Shown: positions 1-11,003 of the stretch, piece after piece
Layout: each line of letters opens with the position of its first letter
Numbering within the stretch: the stretch's first letter is position 1
Source: Procambarus clarkii
Lineage: Eukaryota; Arthropoda; Malacostraca; Decapoda; Cambaridae
Assembly: GCF_040958095.1 (NCBI RefSeq)
Contig: NC_091228.1
Span: 13,882,899 to 13,946,898 of the forward strand
Length of the DNA: 64,000 nt
Direction: 5' to 3'
Notes under the pieces: model-generated
The model's input: the letters and a program-made list of their open reading frames with translations, nothing else
What the model was told of the DNA's origin: nothing
Database searches by the model: none
Position numbers and translations under genes: made by a program

Positions 1-735
1 TACGTCGACCGTGCTCTCAGCCACAGCTCAGAATGGAAGCAAGTCGACGAAGAACTCTGTAGGGTAAGGCAGGTTCTAGTCAATAACGGCTTCTCCAATG
101 GTTTCATCGAAGACATCATAAGAAGGAAAGTGAAAAGCCATGCAACCTCTGAAGAGACAACTAACACAACACCTATACCCCCTATTAGACTATTTTACAG
201 GAACTTGTTTTCCACAGCTCATAAAACGGAGGAAAGGGTCCTGAAAGATATTGTTAATAGAAACGTTATCCCTACAGACAAAAATCAGAGGATACAACTG
301 ACGATTTACTATAAAACCAGAAAAACGGCCAGCCTACTCATGAGAAACTCTCCAGACACAAAACAGAACGCTTTAAAAGAGACTAACGTCGTCTATGCCT
401 TCAAATGCCCACTTGGGGACTGTAAGCTCCAAAAAACCCAGTATATAGGCAAGACAACAACATCTCTTTCTAGGCATTTAACGATGCATAAGCAACAGGG
501 CTCCATTAAGGAACATATAATCTCTTCCCATAACCAAACCATCGCCAGAGAAATCCTAGTAAACAACACAGAAATCATCGATAGATACAGCGATAGCAGG
601 CGGCTTGACGTTTGCGAGGCACTACACATCAAGAAGTCAACACCAGCAATCAACAGCCAATTATTGCACAACTATATTCTACCCACCTCAAGACTCCGCT
701 CCAATATAGAAGCATCAAGAAATATGGACCAATAG
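1..735 (+). CDS. Penelope-like element, RT C-terminus plus GIY-YIG endonuclease (family 1)
   Basis: The frame is open from base 1, so the Met at 130 is internal. The first 40 or so residues match the tail of the reverse transcriptase region in the longer copy at 21.6-22.3 kb. The endonuclease follows: VYAFKCP with a second Cys four residues on, then QYIGKT (the YIG half of GIY-YIG), the Arg of SLSRHL, a His-rich stretch, and EALHIKK with the expected catalytic Glu, then INSQ. PLEs prime reverse transcription with this nuclease. The frame is uninterrupted to TAG at 735, so this end could encode protein, but most of the RT lies outside the window. Confidence 0.9.
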   Translation, partial: YVDRALSHSSEWKQVDEELCRVRQVLVNNGFSNGFIEDIIRRKVKSHATSEETTNTTPIPPIRLFYRNLFSTAHKTEERVLKDIVNRNVIPTDKNQRIQLTIYYKTRKTASLLMRNSPDTKQNALKETNVVYAFKCPLGDCKLQKTQYIGKTTTSLSRHLTMHKQQGSIKEHIISSHNQTIAREILVNNTEIIDRYSDSRRLDVCEALHIKKSTPAINSQLLHNYILPTSRLRSNIEASRNMDQ

Positions 736-919
736 GCTTTCTACAAACACTTCTATTCAATACCCATTGTTTTCTGTTCTGTCTTGTGTTGATACTTTTA
801 ATACCCTATTAATATCCCCTGTTCTGTCTTGTGTTAATGCCACATCATCCTTCCCACCTCACTCAAATGTAGATATAATATCAGAGAGACGTAAGTTCTA
901 ATCAGTTGTGTATTTGTGA

Positions 920-972
920 AGTCTTTGAAAATGTAATAAGTTTTACGAAACGCGCCCGTGTCGCGTCAGACT
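920..972 (+). ncRNA. Hammerhead-like ribozyme fold, copy A
   Basis: Stem I pairs AGTCT (920-924) with AGACT (968-972). The core TTGAAAA (925-931) is followed by one extra T. Stem II is GTAA/TTAC (933-936 with 943-946), then GAA (947-949). Stem III pairs ACGCG (950-954) with CGCGT (962-966), and C967 completes a GTC cleavage triplet. This is the type I hammerhead layout known from Penelope-like elements. The core departs from CUGANGA at C3 (U) and G8 (A) and has an inserted U before stem II. Activity is not shown. Confidence 0.7.
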
Positions 973-982
973 AGAAATAAAA

Positions 983-1992
<1,010 letters not shown>

Positions 1993-2890
1993 TAAAGTGG
2001 GGGCCTGCCCTAAGAGCTTCACTCAGGTACTGGTGCCAAGTAGTAATTTATGGTAAGCATATTTGGCTTCGGTAACGTAGCTTTTACTATTTTTCATATT
2101 CAATTTCATTTTTATATGGTGCTGTGTGTATTGTGCATTCCGAGAGTAGCATATGGTGAAGGTGAGACAACTTTGGATTACGTGGTGTCTGTAGGCCTCA
2201 GTCATACTCTTAATTGGTCATCTCTCCCTCCGTGTTATTACTCGTGTTTACCATCTTTTGTCCCTTGGATATTTCTCATATTTTCGACAGATCATCATAT
2301 TGGTACCCTGGTACTGTGGTCTGCCCCCGGGTCAAGTGCACCTAATCTTCTGCAATCTGACAGTTCCATAGGGCCATAGTTCCTCTAGCACGAACTTTAG
2401 TTGCTGAATTGGGACCTCAGCAGCAGTTCTCGTCACCAGTTGACACCTCGCACCCCTACACGTCAGTCAGAGATGATGATACCTACATTGGTAGGGAATT
2501 AGCTTTCTTTTTCAGAGCACAAAAGTTCTCTAATTCTGTAAGTATCATATTAATTTCAGTGGGAAAACTTGCTTATGTCCTTTAGAGACTCGGCAAGGTA
2601 TTCCTACATCCTTGGACTACCAATTTTACTTTTGAGGCAATTAACTGTTTCATTTGTTTTAGAAACTCAGTTTCACTTGTTTAGTAGGATTTTCTTGCCC
2701 TTATCCTCTTACATGAGTACCGGGTACAAGATTTCCTGCGACCTTGATTTAATTAATCATTTAACATCTTGTACTTAACTTTAATTGTTAAAGATTCGAC
2801 AGGATAGGTACCAGTTGCCACGTTGTCCTGTTTCTGACATTCACTATATCACAACAGTATATTCGTTGTACATTTATTTGCTAATTTCAC
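1993..2890 (+). other. Gypsy copy 1 untranslated leader
   Basis: About 900 bp between the LTR and the first gag ATG. It has no convincing ORF. The part from about 2320 matches the leader of copy 2 (57.14-57.74 kb, minus), for example the stretch around AGCTTTCTTTTTCAGAGCAC. Confidence 0.75.
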
Positions 2891-4868
2891 CATGTTTCGT
2901 CTCCAAGCTTTCCGTGCAGATCCAGCAGGTCAGCAGGTGCAATTGGGACTTTAAGTCATGCCAAGAGGGCTGAATTACAAACTCTTGCACATGAGTATCA
3001 ACTAACAGTTCCCGACCAAGCCAACAAGAGTGAAATACACAACCTGTTACTGGATCATTTCTTAGAGCAAGGTAAGATAGACTCTGAAACTCATGAAACT
3101 TACTATATTGCAGATAAAACTGATTTGGCAACGATGAAACTCAAACTAGAGCTGGCCAAGATTGAACGTGAGCAGCAAAGGGAAGCCCTCGAGCAGCAAA
3201 GAGAAGCAGCTGCCATACGAAGGGAAGAACAAGAACGTGAAATCGCCCTCAAGGAACGTGAAGCTGCCTTGAGGAAAGAAGAACACGAACGTGAAATCGC
3301 CCTCCAGGAACGTGAGGTTGCAATGCTCCGTGAGCGGGAACGAGTACAGCTTGAAACAAAACGACGCCAGTTGGAGATGCAACACGAACATGACAAGCAA
3401 CACGCAACTCTGGCTATGGAATGTCGTCAACGAGAATTCGCGTTGGAAACTTCACACCTCGCTCAACGCCAGCAAGCTACTGCCAATCTTCCCGTCAGTT
3501 TTAATATATCACATGCAAGTAAGTTAATGCCATCATTTGTAGAAGCAGAAGTTGACGTGTTTTTTTACCACCTTTGAAACCCTTGCTAATCAACTCAGTT
3601 GGCCTGCCGACCAATGGGCCACACTTCTCAGAGTACATCTTACAGGTAGAGCTGCAGTCACACTCAGTACTTTGGCGTCTGAGAATGACTACCAGACTCT
3701 GAAACAAGCAGTGTTGGACGCCTACCTTCTCTCCACCGAAAGTTATCGAAGGAAATTCCGTGATCACCTGAAGGCAAGTACCACTACCTTTCTCGAGTTT
3801 GCTAACACAAAACGGAGATATTTTATGAAATGGCTGGAAGCAGCACATGTCTCTACTTTTACAGAACTCGTGAACCTGATGCTAGTTGAAGAATTCTTGA
3901 GGCGTGTGCCGCCTCCTGTCCGTCTATATTTAGCAGATAAAGAAGAAACCGACCACCTGAAGTGTGCTAAGTCGGCTGACACTTACAGCCTCATCCACCG
4001 GCTGACACCAGAACCATCCTCCAGTAAGAAGTCGTGGTACAGTTACGAGAAAGTGAGTACCGATCAAGCTGGCTCGCAATTGTACTGCAAGTATTGTAGA
4101 CTCTATGGACATACCATAGATAAGTGTGGTAAGTCTCAATACAAAGGAACCACCGACACGCAAAAACCCAAACCAACTCCTCCTAAGTCCGGTAAGCCTG
4201 TGATGAATGTTGGTGTTCATGTTAATGATCTTTCTCTTTTCAGTAACCACCTGTATACTGGAACTGTCTCTGACAACGGTTCAAATCCGGAGGGACGTTT
4301 CAAATTGAAGATCTTGAGGGACACAGCGGCTCTTCAATCGATCATCTTGAAATCGGCTGTGCCCAACATCGCCTACACCGGAGAAACTGTCTTCATCACT
4401 GACCTCACTGCTACCACTCCTTATACTCTCGCCAGAGTCCACCTGGATTGTCCCTTCGTGAACGGAGAAGTCCAAGTCGCCGTCAGGGAAAAGCCTTTTC
4501 CCATGCCTGGAGTGCAACTTCTCCTAGGCAACGACTTGGAAGAAGATCTGCAACCGACCAACCTGATCGTCATGGACAAACCCCAGGTGTGTACCTCTGT
4601 GCCAGATAACCCTATATTCGAGTATGTTCCAGCAAAGGTTCAAGAGAGTGATGAAGTTTCTCCTCCGGTTCTAGTGACCACCCGTGCACAAGCCGCACGA
4701 CCACAGCCAGCTGACTCTTCTGCTACCGCTGTCCCTCAAGACCCTCAGAAACTACCCCCGAATCTGACCAAGTTGGAGCTCCGTAAGTTACAGAGGGAAG
4801 ATCTTACCTTAACACCATTATTTTTCCAGGCTGAGACTAACCCGACAGTACTCCTGGGTTCTTCCTAG
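2891..4868 (+). pseudogene. gag: Gag and aspartic protease of gypsy copy 1, frameshifted
   Basis: ATG at 2891 opens MFRLQAFRADPAG, as in copy 2. An insertion near 2930 shifts the frame, and an extra T in the T-run at about 3560 shifts it again. The N-terminal part (about 3125-3480) is a charged coiled coil of repeated EREIALKEREAALRKEE type. From 3552 comes a helical capsid resembling a SCAN domain (LVNLMLVEEFLRRVPPPV). The zinc knuckle is CKYCRLYGHTIDKC (CX2CX4HX4C), at residues 179-192 of the second frame. The protease motif is LRDTAAL, with DTA where retropepsins have DTG or DSG. The stop at 4866-4868 is out of frame with pol, whereas the frames line up in copy 2, so a single gag-pol polyprotein is likely in the ancestor. 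Confidence 0.9.
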
Positions 4869-4876
4869 AGAACGAC

Positions 4877-7861
4877 TTGCTCTACCGCAGATATAGACCC
4901 AGTAAACTGAAGGAGGAGGACGATTGGGCCAACATCGAACAACTTGTGATTCCTGCCAGCCTGCGGCCCACTATTCTACACCTGGCCCACGGAGCACTCT
5001 CCCACTACGGATTCAACAAGACTTACCTTGGAATTCGTCAAGACTACTACTGGCCAGGTATGGTAAATAGCGTCAAACAGTACGTAAAACAGTGTCATAC
5101 ATGTCAGATGGCAGGCAAACCGAACATCTCCATTCCCAGAGCGCCACTGATTCCCATACAGGTGCCTGCGGAACCTTTCCACAGACTTATTATAGACTGT
5201 GTTGGTCCTTTACCTCGGACCAGTTCAGGTAACGCCTATATCTTAACCATCCTGTGTCCTACCACCAGATTTCCCATAGCAGTTCCAGTGAAGAACATTA
5301 TGGCTGCTACGGTTGTGAAGCACTTATTGAAGATCTTCACCCAGTATGGATTTCCCAGGGAGGTTCAGAGCGACTGTGGTACCAACTTCACCAGTTATCT
5401 CTTCAAAAGGACACTGGAGGAGTTCAACATCAAACAGGTATTGTCCAGCCCCTATCATCCTGCTTCACAGGGTTCTCTTGAGCGTAGTCATCAGACTATT
5501 AAAGCACTCCTGAAAAAGTTTTGTAGTGAAACCTCTAAGGATTGGGATAAGCAAATAGATCTGATAATGCATATATATAGAAGTCTTCCCAATGAGTCCC
5601 TAGGAGTATCTCCTTATGAGATGCTCTACGGCCGTAAGTGCCGTACTCCCCTCAAGGCTTTCAAAGACTCTCTACGTGATGCCACCTTCAGTGAGCATCA
5701 GAATGTGCCCCAGTTTCTTCAAAACCTTCAACACATTCTAGAGAGAGTCCACAGTTTTGCCCAAGATAATCTATTGAAAGCACAGGAGAGGATGAAGACT
5801 CATTACGACCAGACCAGCAAAGTAAGAAAATTTAAGCCGGGAGACTTCGTGCTCGCTTACTTCCCTATCCCAGGTTCTCCTTTACAAAACAGGTTTTCAG
5901 GACCCTACCGCATCAAGGAGTGCAGAAACAACCATAACTACGTTCTAGAGACTCCAGATAGGCGGCGGAAGACCCAGCTGTGCCACGTCAACCTCCTGAA
6001 GCTATATAATGGTACTCCTCCCACTGTCATGCTAAACTACTCTGCTTTTACAGAACCATACATCCACAGTGAAACCTTCCCTGCTTCTCCTTCCGAAAGC
6101 ACTGACAAGGAGTCATCGCTTTCTAATTCAGAAATCCTTAATGATCTTCCCAACTATTTTCAGGACACTCATAGTGCACCTCTTGTCAAGATCTTCAGAG
6201 AACATCAAGAGTTGTTCCGAGATGACCCCCAAGAGTGTAATGTTACCCAGCACGACATCCAACTGCTCCCCGACACCCGGCCGATTCGTCAACCCTTCTA
6301 CCGAATCAGCCCTAGCAAGAAGGAAGTCATGCGTGCTGAGGTGCAGTACCTCTTGGATCATGGACTGGCTACACCTTGTGAGTCCCCCTGGGCCTCACCC
6401 TGTATCTTGGTGCCAAAACCCCAAGGTAAGGTGAGGCTATGTACTGACTATCGTAAGTTAAATAACGTGACAGTCAAGGATGCTTACCCCTTGCCAAGGA
6501 TAGATGACATTCTTGACGCCATTGGTAATGCCCAGTACTTGTCCCAAGTGGACTTGCTTAAGGGGTATTATCAAGTGTGTTTAACGGAGCGAGCCAAAGA
6601 AATATCTGCCTTTATCACTCCTTTTGGACTTTTCAGATATGAACGCCTTCCTTTCGGACTATGTAATGCCCCGGCCACCTTTCAGAGAGCTGTCAACCGT
6701 GTCATCCAGGGCTTGGATAACACGTACGCCTATTTGGATGATATCGTCGTAGCATCCAACACCTGGAGTGAACATCTGCTCCAGCTGCGACGACTGTTCA
6801 CCAAGCTCCTGACAGCCGGCCTCACCATCAACCTGGGCAAGTCCACCTTCGCGAAAGGTAAAGTGCGTTATCTGGGTCATGTTATTGGGAGTGGCAGCCT
6901 AGCTCCGTTAAACTCACACACTCAAGCCATCCAACATTATCCACAGCCTACCACCAGGAAGCGGCTCCTGCGCTTCCTTGGTCTTGCCTCCTACTACCGT
7001 AGGTTTGTGAGAAATTTCAGTACAGTCGCGACACCTTTAATCCTATTAACCAGTCCCAAGCAACGGTATAAGTGGACCATGCAGCAAACCGTTGCTTTCG
7101 AACAACTAAAATTCCTCCTCTGTTTTAATCCCATTCTCGCCTCACCAGATATCACCAAGCCTTTCGTCCTTCATGTCGACGCCAGTGGTACCGGCGTTGG
7201 TGGTGTCCTGATGCAGCAACGAGGCGAGGAGGTTCTACCTGTCAGCTACTACAGCTACAAATTGAAACCACACCAGAGGAACTACAGCACTATTGAAAAG
7301 GAGCTACTATGCATCGTCCTGAATCTCCAGCACTTCGCTCCGTACCTACAAGGTGCCAGGTCTACCACCATCTTCTCAGACCACAACCCTCTCCGCTTCT
7401 TACATCAATCCCAATTCACTAACCAGCGTCTTCTACGATGGGCTTTATATTTACAAGATTTCAACCTGGAGATCCGCTATATCAAGGGTTCTGACAACAT
7501 CATAGCCGATGCCCTCTCCAGAGTTTATGAAGTAGAAGCAACTCCACCTATTACTCCACCACATAACGACGTACTTCTTCCAGAACCGCAGGCTTCGGGG
7601 GAGAGTTGTGACGATAATCTCTTTCAAGAGAGATTGAGCCTGCTCTTCCCTCCAAAGTTCGTCCCATTAACAAATAATATAGAAGATATATCCAACAAGT
7701 ACAACAACAAGTTTTGCCCAGAGAGCAAAACGTATCCCGCCCACCGGAGCACCTGCTCGCCTCCGCCACCGTTAACCGGCAAACTGCTTGTCCATCGCCT
7801 GCCCGTCGCTGATTGGCTGGTGCCCGTCGCACCTGCCCCACCACCCGCCACCACGAGTTGA
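4877..7861 (+). CDS. pol: Pol polyprotein: integrase, then RT, then RNase H
   Basis: The open frame has 994 codons, and the real start lies upstream in the gag frame. Integrase comes first: HHCC zinc site (H38, H43, C73, C76), catalytic D107, D166 and E202 with exactly 35 residues between D166 and E202, then a C-terminal PGDFVLAYFPIPGS segment. RT follows, with LVPKPQGKVRLCTDYRKLN, VDLLKGYYQ (D559) and YLDD at 619-622. RNase H has HVDASGTG (D768), E808, SDHNPL (D835) and ADALSR (D878). Normal Ty3/gypsy elements place integrase last; this order is known from Gmr1-type elements. The frame runs on for about 84 codons into the 3' LTR. No chromodomain is visible. Confidence 0.95.
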   Translation: MLYRRYRPSKLKEEDDWANIEQLVIPASLRPTILHLAHGALSHYGFNKTYLGIRQDYYWPGMVNSVKQYVKQCHTCQMAGKPNISIPRAPLIPIQVPAEPFHRLIIDCVGPLPRTSSGNAYILTILCPTTRFPIAVPVKNIMAATVVKHLLKIFTQYGFPREVQSDCGTNFTSYLFKRTLEEFNIKQVLSSPYHPASQGSLERSHQTIKALLKKFCSETSKDWDKQIDLIMHIYRSLPNESLGVSPYEMLYGRKCRTPLKAFKDSLRDATFSEHQNVPQFLQNLQHILERVHSFAQDNLLKAQERMKTHYDQTSKVRKFKPGDFVLAYFPIPGSPLQNRFSGPYRIKECRNNHNYVLETPDRRRKTQLCHVNLLKLYNGTPPTVMLNYSAFTEPYIHSETFPASPSESTDKESSLSNSEILNDLPNYFQDTHSAPLVKIFREHQELFRDDPQECNVTQHDIQLLPDTRPIRQPFYRISPSKKEVMRAEVQYLLDHGLATPCESPWASPCILVPKPQGKVRLCTDYRKLNNVTVKDAYPLPRIDDILDAIGNAQYLSQVDLLKGYYQVCLTERAKEISAFITPFGLFRYERLPFGLCNAPATFQRAVNRVIQGLDNTYAYLDDIVVASNTWSEHLLQLRRLFTKLLTAGLTINLGKSTFAKGKVRYLGHVIGSGSLAPLNSHTQAIQHYPQPTTRKRLLRFLGLASYYRRFVRNFSTVATPLILLTSPKQRYKWTMQQTVAFEQLKFLLCFNPILASPDITKPFVLHVDASGTGVGGVLMQQRGEEVLPVSYYSYKLKPHQRNYSTIEKELLCIVLNLQHFAPYLQGARSTTIFSDHNPLRFLHQSQFTNQRLLRWALYLQDFNLEIRYIKGSDNIIADALSRVYEVEATPPITPPHNDVLLPEPQASGESCDDNLFQERLSLLFPPKFVPLTNNIEDISNKYNNKFCPESKTYPAHRSTCSPPPPLTGKLLVHRLPVADWLVPVAPAPPPATTS
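7597..7605 (+). promoter_or_regulatory. Polypurine tract
   Basis: GGGGGAGAG lies immediately before the TGTGACG start of the 3' LTR, the expected plus-strand primer site. The matching tract of copy 2 is at 53371-53379 on minus. Confidence 0.8.
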
Positions 7862-8287
7862 TGTCTGAGCTACAGCGACCTAGGGAAGGCAGAATATCCT
7901 TGTGCTCCATACAGTTGACACGTTTCATTGGTAGACTAAGCCTTGGCTTACGTGTACTAAGGGAGGTGGCAGCTTGAAGCCAATATTCCTGCATCATCAT
8001 TTACTTTGCTATTATTCACTTGTCTTAACGTAACTTTTCATTTGCCAGTGATTATTCTTATTATTTTGTTTGTTGATTTGCCTGTTACATTTTTATGCTC
8101 AATTTTATTCATGTCTTGCTTTTCTAACGTAATTGAAATTTCATTGTTAAATTTACTTGTGTTTTGTGTGTCTTCCCATTACCTTACCACAGACGAAAGT
8201 TCCAGTTTTTCTCTTTTTTTTTCTTTATGTGACGAGGCCATGCCCCTAGCTTTTGAAACAGCCGAACACCAACGCGTTACCGTCACA
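7607..8287 (+). repeat. 3' LTR of gypsy copy 1
   Basis: TGTGACG...CGTCACA, the partner of 1314-1992. Its first 255 bases are read through in the pol frame to the stop at 7861. Confidence 0.93.
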
Positions 8288-8592
<305 letters not shown>

Positions 8593-8595
8593 TGG

Positions 8596-8746
8596 TGTAT
8601 ACTGGCAGCAGGTTTTCTTTCAAGCATGTTTCATTGAATATGACCGCATATTCTGTATTTATTATTTTCTGGTTTAGGGCTTCTATCCCTCTAACTATTT
8701 TCTTAGCATCAGGGCTTAATTGAAATAGGAGTTCTCCAAAACTCAT
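8596..8746 (-). pseudogene. Start of the next PLE unit, family 2
   Basis: The minus frame begins MSFGELLFQLSPDAKK and runs to NLLPVYTNI, where the TA repeat takes over. It aligns with [10 protein letters not shown]...RLLPKYTNI of family 1, so it is a genuine PLE N-terminus. The downstream isoleucine-tyrosine run is only translated TA repeat. Confidence 0.75.
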
Positions 8747-8816
8747 TTTCGTACTTTTAAGGTGAAGAAAAGAAGTGATTTACTATAGAATGTATTACAC
8801 TTATTTGTATAATTTG

Positions 8817-8853
8817 CACGACGTTTCGAACCTCCATGGTTCATTCTCAAGTG
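8817..8853 (-). ncRNA. Compact hammerhead-like fold, family 2
   Basis: On minus: CAC (stem I), core TTGAGAA plus an extra T, stem II GAACC/GGTTC with loop ATGGA, then GAA, ACGT, C, GTG (stem I return). ACGT is self-complementary, so stem III could only form between two molecules or two tandem copies, as proposed for short-stem-III hammerheads of PLEs. The core has the same changes as family 1 (U at 3, A at 8, inserted U). Activity is not shown. Confidence 0.5.
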
Positions 8854-9020
8854 AACAGATCTTACAATACTAGTTATATTTATACCCGCATTAGGTCAGG
8901 TGATAATACAATGAAGGTGAAAACATGGGGGGATACATAAGGGATAAATGTGAGGTGAAACATAGAGGCTGCAGAAGGCTTATTGGCCCATACGAGGCAT
9001 CTCCTTTCTAAACACAAAGA

Positions 9021-9806
9021 TTAATCCAGTGTAATTGGCCTGTTATGTTGGACATTGTCTTCTGTGTTGGCATCGATATGTTCTTGTCTTGTCCTTACTC
9101 TCATGGTGCGTAGAGTAAATAGTTCCGTGATTTGGGTGTTCATGGTAGGTCGCTCTATTCTTATGTGAATTGCCTCAAGAATTTGTAATCTTCTTGAATC
9201 TTGGGTTTTGTCTATTATGCAAGTATTCTTGTTCAACATTTCTCTTGTTAGAGTAATGTCATGGGCTTGTCTCATGTGATTCCTAGGGGCACCAGATTGA
9301 AGATGGCATGTCAAACGCCTCGTCAGCTTGGTCGACGTCATACCTATGTACTTACATTGAAGGTTACATCCTTCGTGGGGGCAAGTGTATATGTATACAA
9401 CGCTTGACTGCTGTAGAGGGTTCTCCGTCGGCTTCGGGCTGTTTTTGATAAGGAGTTCGGAAGTCTTCTTGGTTTTGTAGAATATTATCAGGTTTATGTT
9501 TTGGTTAGGAGTAGTGCTTTTTACTCCTTTACGGATTATTTCTTTCATTATTCTTTCCTCTTTTATATGTTCACTGTGCATGGTTGATTTGTAATATAAT
9601 TTTATTGGGGGTGTTGTGGTTTCTGTTCTAGGTTCTGAATTATACCAACGGTCCAAGTGTCTTCTTATAGCAGCGTTTATTTCCGCGTTGCTATATCCAT
9701 TGTTCACCAATACCTGAGTTTCTCTTTCAAACTCTCTACTCACGTTGCTCCATTCAGAGCAGTGGGTAAGCGCTCGACGAAAATAAGCATTGAGAACACT
9801 GGCTTT
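9021..9806 (-). CDS. PLE family 2 RT C-terminus plus GIY-YIG endonuclease (5'-truncated)
   Basis: Open frame on minus. The PLE match starts at KASVLNAYFRRAL; codons upstream of it belong to the neighbouring inverted piece. The endonuclease carries VVYIYTCPHEGC, KYIGMTSTKLTRRLTCH, and EAIHIRIERPTMNTQ with the catalytic Glu. The Cys and His spacing typical of Penelope nucleases is kept. There is no RT catalytic core, so it cannot be autonomous. Confidence 0.85.
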   Translation of the reverse strand, partial: KASVLNAYFRRALTHCSEWSNVSREFERETQVLVNNGYSNAEINAAIRRHLDRWYNSEPRTETTTPPIKLYYKSTMHSEHIKEERIMKEIIRKGVKSTTPNQNINLIIFYKTKKTSELLIKNSPKPTENPLQQSSVVYIYTCPHEGCNLQCKYIGMTSTKLTRRLTCHLQSGAPRNHMRQAHDITLTREMLNKNTCIIDKTQDSRRLQILEAIHIRIERPTMNTQITELFTLRTMRVRTRQEHIDANTEDNVQHNRPITLD

Positions 9807-10203
9807 GTAAACAAGAAGAAGGAAGCCCTCCAAACCTTTATAGAGCAGGCGGAGCATCTGTTAAACAAATGGACCCAGTACGACATCCCTATCCAACTCA
9901 AGCAAACCATCAACAGTGAACTATTTAACCTGAAACAACAACATAAAACTCTTGTAGAAACAAAAACACTCCGTAAGTTAACATCCCTAAACGGTGGACA
10001 GCTAAAAATCCCTCGTCCTAAAGATGGCTACTTTAACCTGACTTCTTATGATCTTACCCAGGACCAACGAGACCTCTTAAATCTTGGTCTAAATTGTCAA
10101 TTCTTATCTAAACCAAAGATGCATCAAAAACGCCTGGAAATCGAAATGCTTCTGGACGATATCCATAAGCTAGAAGACAACAAAAAAGTCATCACCACTG
10201 ACA
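9807..10203 (+). pseudogene. PLE N-terminal region fragment
   Basis: The plus frame reads NKKKEALQTFIEQAEHLLNK, then IPRPKDGYFNLTSYDLTQDQ and DLLNLGLNCQFLSKPK, the conserved region ahead of the RT in Penelope proteins. It breaks into a short TA tract at 10204-10220. The rest of the RT is missing before the endonuclease piece at 10241. The family assignment is uncertain. Confidence 0.65.
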
Positions 10204-10220
10204 TATATATTATATATATA

Positions 10221-10256
10221 GTCTAATAGGGGGTACACCTGTACCCCCTATTAGAC
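10221..10256. repeat. Perfect 16-bp inverted repeat
   Basis: GTCTAATAGGGGGTAC (10221-10236), spacer ACCT, then GTACCCCCTATTAGAC (10241-10256). The right arm is normal PLE endonuclease coding sequence; the left arm is the same bases in reverse, so this is a fold-back scar at the break between two PLE parts. Confidence 0.95.
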
Positions 10257-10798
10257 TATTTTACAGGAACTTCTTTTCCACAGCTCATAAAACGGAGGAA
10301 AGGGCCCTAAAAGATATTGTTAATAGAAACGTTATCCCTACAGACAAAACTCACAAGATTCAATTGACGATTTACTATAAAACCAAGAAAACGGCCAACC
10401 TACTCATGAGAAGCTCTCCAGACACAAAGCAGAACGCTTTAAAAGAGACCAATGTCGTCTATGCCTTCAAATGCCCACTTGGGGACTGTAAGCCTCAAAG
10501 AATTCAGTATATAGGCAAGACAACATCTCTTTCCAGGCGATTAACGATGCATAAGCAACAGGGCTCCATTATGGAACATATAATCTCTTCCCACAACCAG
10601 ACCATCACCAGAGAAGTCTTAACAAAAAACACGGAAATCATCGATAGATACAGCGATAGCAGGTGGCTTGATATCTGCGAGGCATTACACATTAAGAAGT
10701 CGACACCAGCAATCAACAGCCAATTAATGCACAACTATATTCTACCCACTTCAAGACTCCGCACCAACATAGAAGCATCAAGAAATATGGGCCAATAG
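10241..10798 (+). CDS. PLE family 1 GIY-YIG endonuclease, copy P3
   Basis: Open frame from VPPIRLFYRNFF to NIEASRNMGQ and stop. It keeps VYAFKCPLGDC, QYIGKTTSLSRRLTMH and CEALHIKKSTPAINSQ. It lacks the second Thr codon present in P1 (TTTS versus TTS). It has no RT and is bounded on the left by the hairpin at 10221-10256. Confidence 0.85.
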   Translation, partial: VPPIRLFYRNFFSTAHKTEERALKDIVNRNVIPTDKTHKIQLTIYYKTKKTANLLMRSSPDTKQNALKETNVVYAFKCPLGDCKPQRIQYIGKTTSLSRRLTMHKQQGSIMEHIISSHNQTITREVLTKNTEIIDRYSDSRWLDICEALHIKKSTPAINSQLMHNYILPTSRLRTNIEASRNMGQ

Positions 10799-11003
10799 GC
10801 CCTTTGCAGTTACTTCCATTCTTCCCTTTAACTTACAAAATATTATACCCATTGTTTCGTGTTCTGTCTTCTGTTGAAAGTTTGTTTTCACCTCATCCAA
10901 AAACTGTTGTAACATATCACCTCACCCAAATACAGGTATAAAATCAAAGCTCTTTAAACTCTGTTTAGTGTTTGCAGGATATAGTTGTGTGTGTGTAAAC
11001 TAA

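Noticed and set aside
3125..3577. Glu- and Arg-rich coiled-coil protein as a host gene
   Set aside because: It is the N-terminal part of retrotransposon gag. The same coiled coil is continuous with capsid and zinc knuckle in copy 2.
7607..8287. Envelope gene downstream of pol
   Set aside because: The 3' LTR starts immediately after RNase H, leaving no room.
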